From positions 1-5,274 of the forward strand of contig JABXGV010000065.1 in the NCBI GenBank assembly GCA_016550485.1: a stretch of 5,274 bases of DNA. The letters are read 5' to 3'. A program made the position numbers and the translations under genes. The notes beneath the pieces were generated by a model, which was not told where the DNA came from, ran no database searches, and saw only the letters and a list, made by a program, of their open reading frames with translations. The DNA is from an archaeon. Lineage in GTDB: Archaea > Asgardarchaeota > Hermodarchaeia > Hermodarchaeales > Hermodarchaeaceae. Below, one piece after another: positions 5,081-5,274 of this stretch. Within the stretch, counting starts at the first letter, position 1, and every line of letters begins with the position of its first letter.

Positions 5081-5274
5081 ATGAAAGAGTTCATTAAAGG
5101 CAAAAAGAACATCTTCTTACTTCTCGCCTGGTTCATCCTGGTCCAGGTGGGCGTCATCTACATCCTATTTTCAGGAGGCGCATTTGGCACAGCCCTCCTC
5201 AACACATACCTGTTATCCTACCTCCTATCCTACTACTACATTTGGCCTATTCTTGGGACACTCATCTGCATCCT
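5081..5274 (+). CDS. Membrane protein, N-terminal part, unknown function
   Basis: The first 64 residues of a protein that runs off the right edge. It opens with a basic cytoplasmic-type head (MKEFIKGKKN) followed by a hydrophobic segment at 11-30 and a second from about 37 to beyond 64, separated by the short turn SGGAFG. The second segment is rich in Leu and Tyr (YLLSYLLSYYY at 43-53). A polytopic membrane protein or transporter subunit is likely; the family is not recognisable from this part. It begins 36 bases after gene 3 with its own Shine-Dalgarno and no obvious terminator between, so it is probably cotranscribed with the acetyltransferase array. Confidence 0.72.
   Translation, partial: MKEFIKGKKNIFLLLAWFILVQVGVIYILFSGGAFGTALLNTYLLSYLLSYYYIWPILGTLICI

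Overview
The window looks archaeal. Several genes have an archaeal-style TATA element about 27 bases upstream of the expected transcript start and lie close enough to it for leaderless transcripts (guaA, the phosphoesterase, the small GWRAVG protein). Others have short GGTG or GGAG ribosome-binding sites matching the archaeal 16S tail. The gene content fits an anaerobic archaeon: a DUF362 iron-sulfur protein, a stand-alone eukaryote-like C4HC3 zinc finger and RimJ/RimL/SpeG-type acetyltransferases. An Asgard-type archaeon is possible because such lineages often carry small eukaryote-like zinc fingers, but the lineage cannot be fixed from this window.

Layout. Bases 1-309 (minus) hold the start of GMP synthase (guaA), cut by the left edge. 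Bases 372-1568 (minus) hold a complete DUF362 / two-cluster ferredoxin protein. A divergent spacer of about 170 bases follows, then a compact calcineurin-like phosphoesterase (1742-2338, plus). Next is a 75-residue PHD-like zinc finger (2444-2671, plus) with its own promoter and a strong Shine-Dalgarno. Bases 2672-3014 contain no intact gene, but on the minus strand they hold a decayed coding sequence that becomes a coherent protein tail if two single-base frameshifts are corrected. It lies directly downstream of a 71-residue gene (3015-3230, minus) resembling the DUF4177 small-protein family. That gene is divergent from the acetyltransferase array and shares an AT-rich TATA region with it.

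The main feature is a tandem array of three paralogous GNAT acetyltransferases (3372-3908, 3936-4490, 4487-5044, all plus). They align without gaps over about 178 residues. Their homologous first codons are ATG, GTG and CTG. Genes 1 and 2 lie in the same reading frame, separated by one TGA. Genes 2 and 3 overlap through CTGA, so a conventional gene caller would start gene 3 about 21 codons too late. A membrane protein with its own GGAG site follows (5081 to the right edge) and is probably in the same transcription unit.

How the genes work together: apart from the GNAT array there is little sign of a shared pathway. guaA serves purine synthesis, the DUF362 protein is a presumed redox or Fe-S protein, and the phosphoesterase and zinc finger appear to be separate units. 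No RNA genes, CRISPR arrays, insertion sequences or attachment sites were seen.
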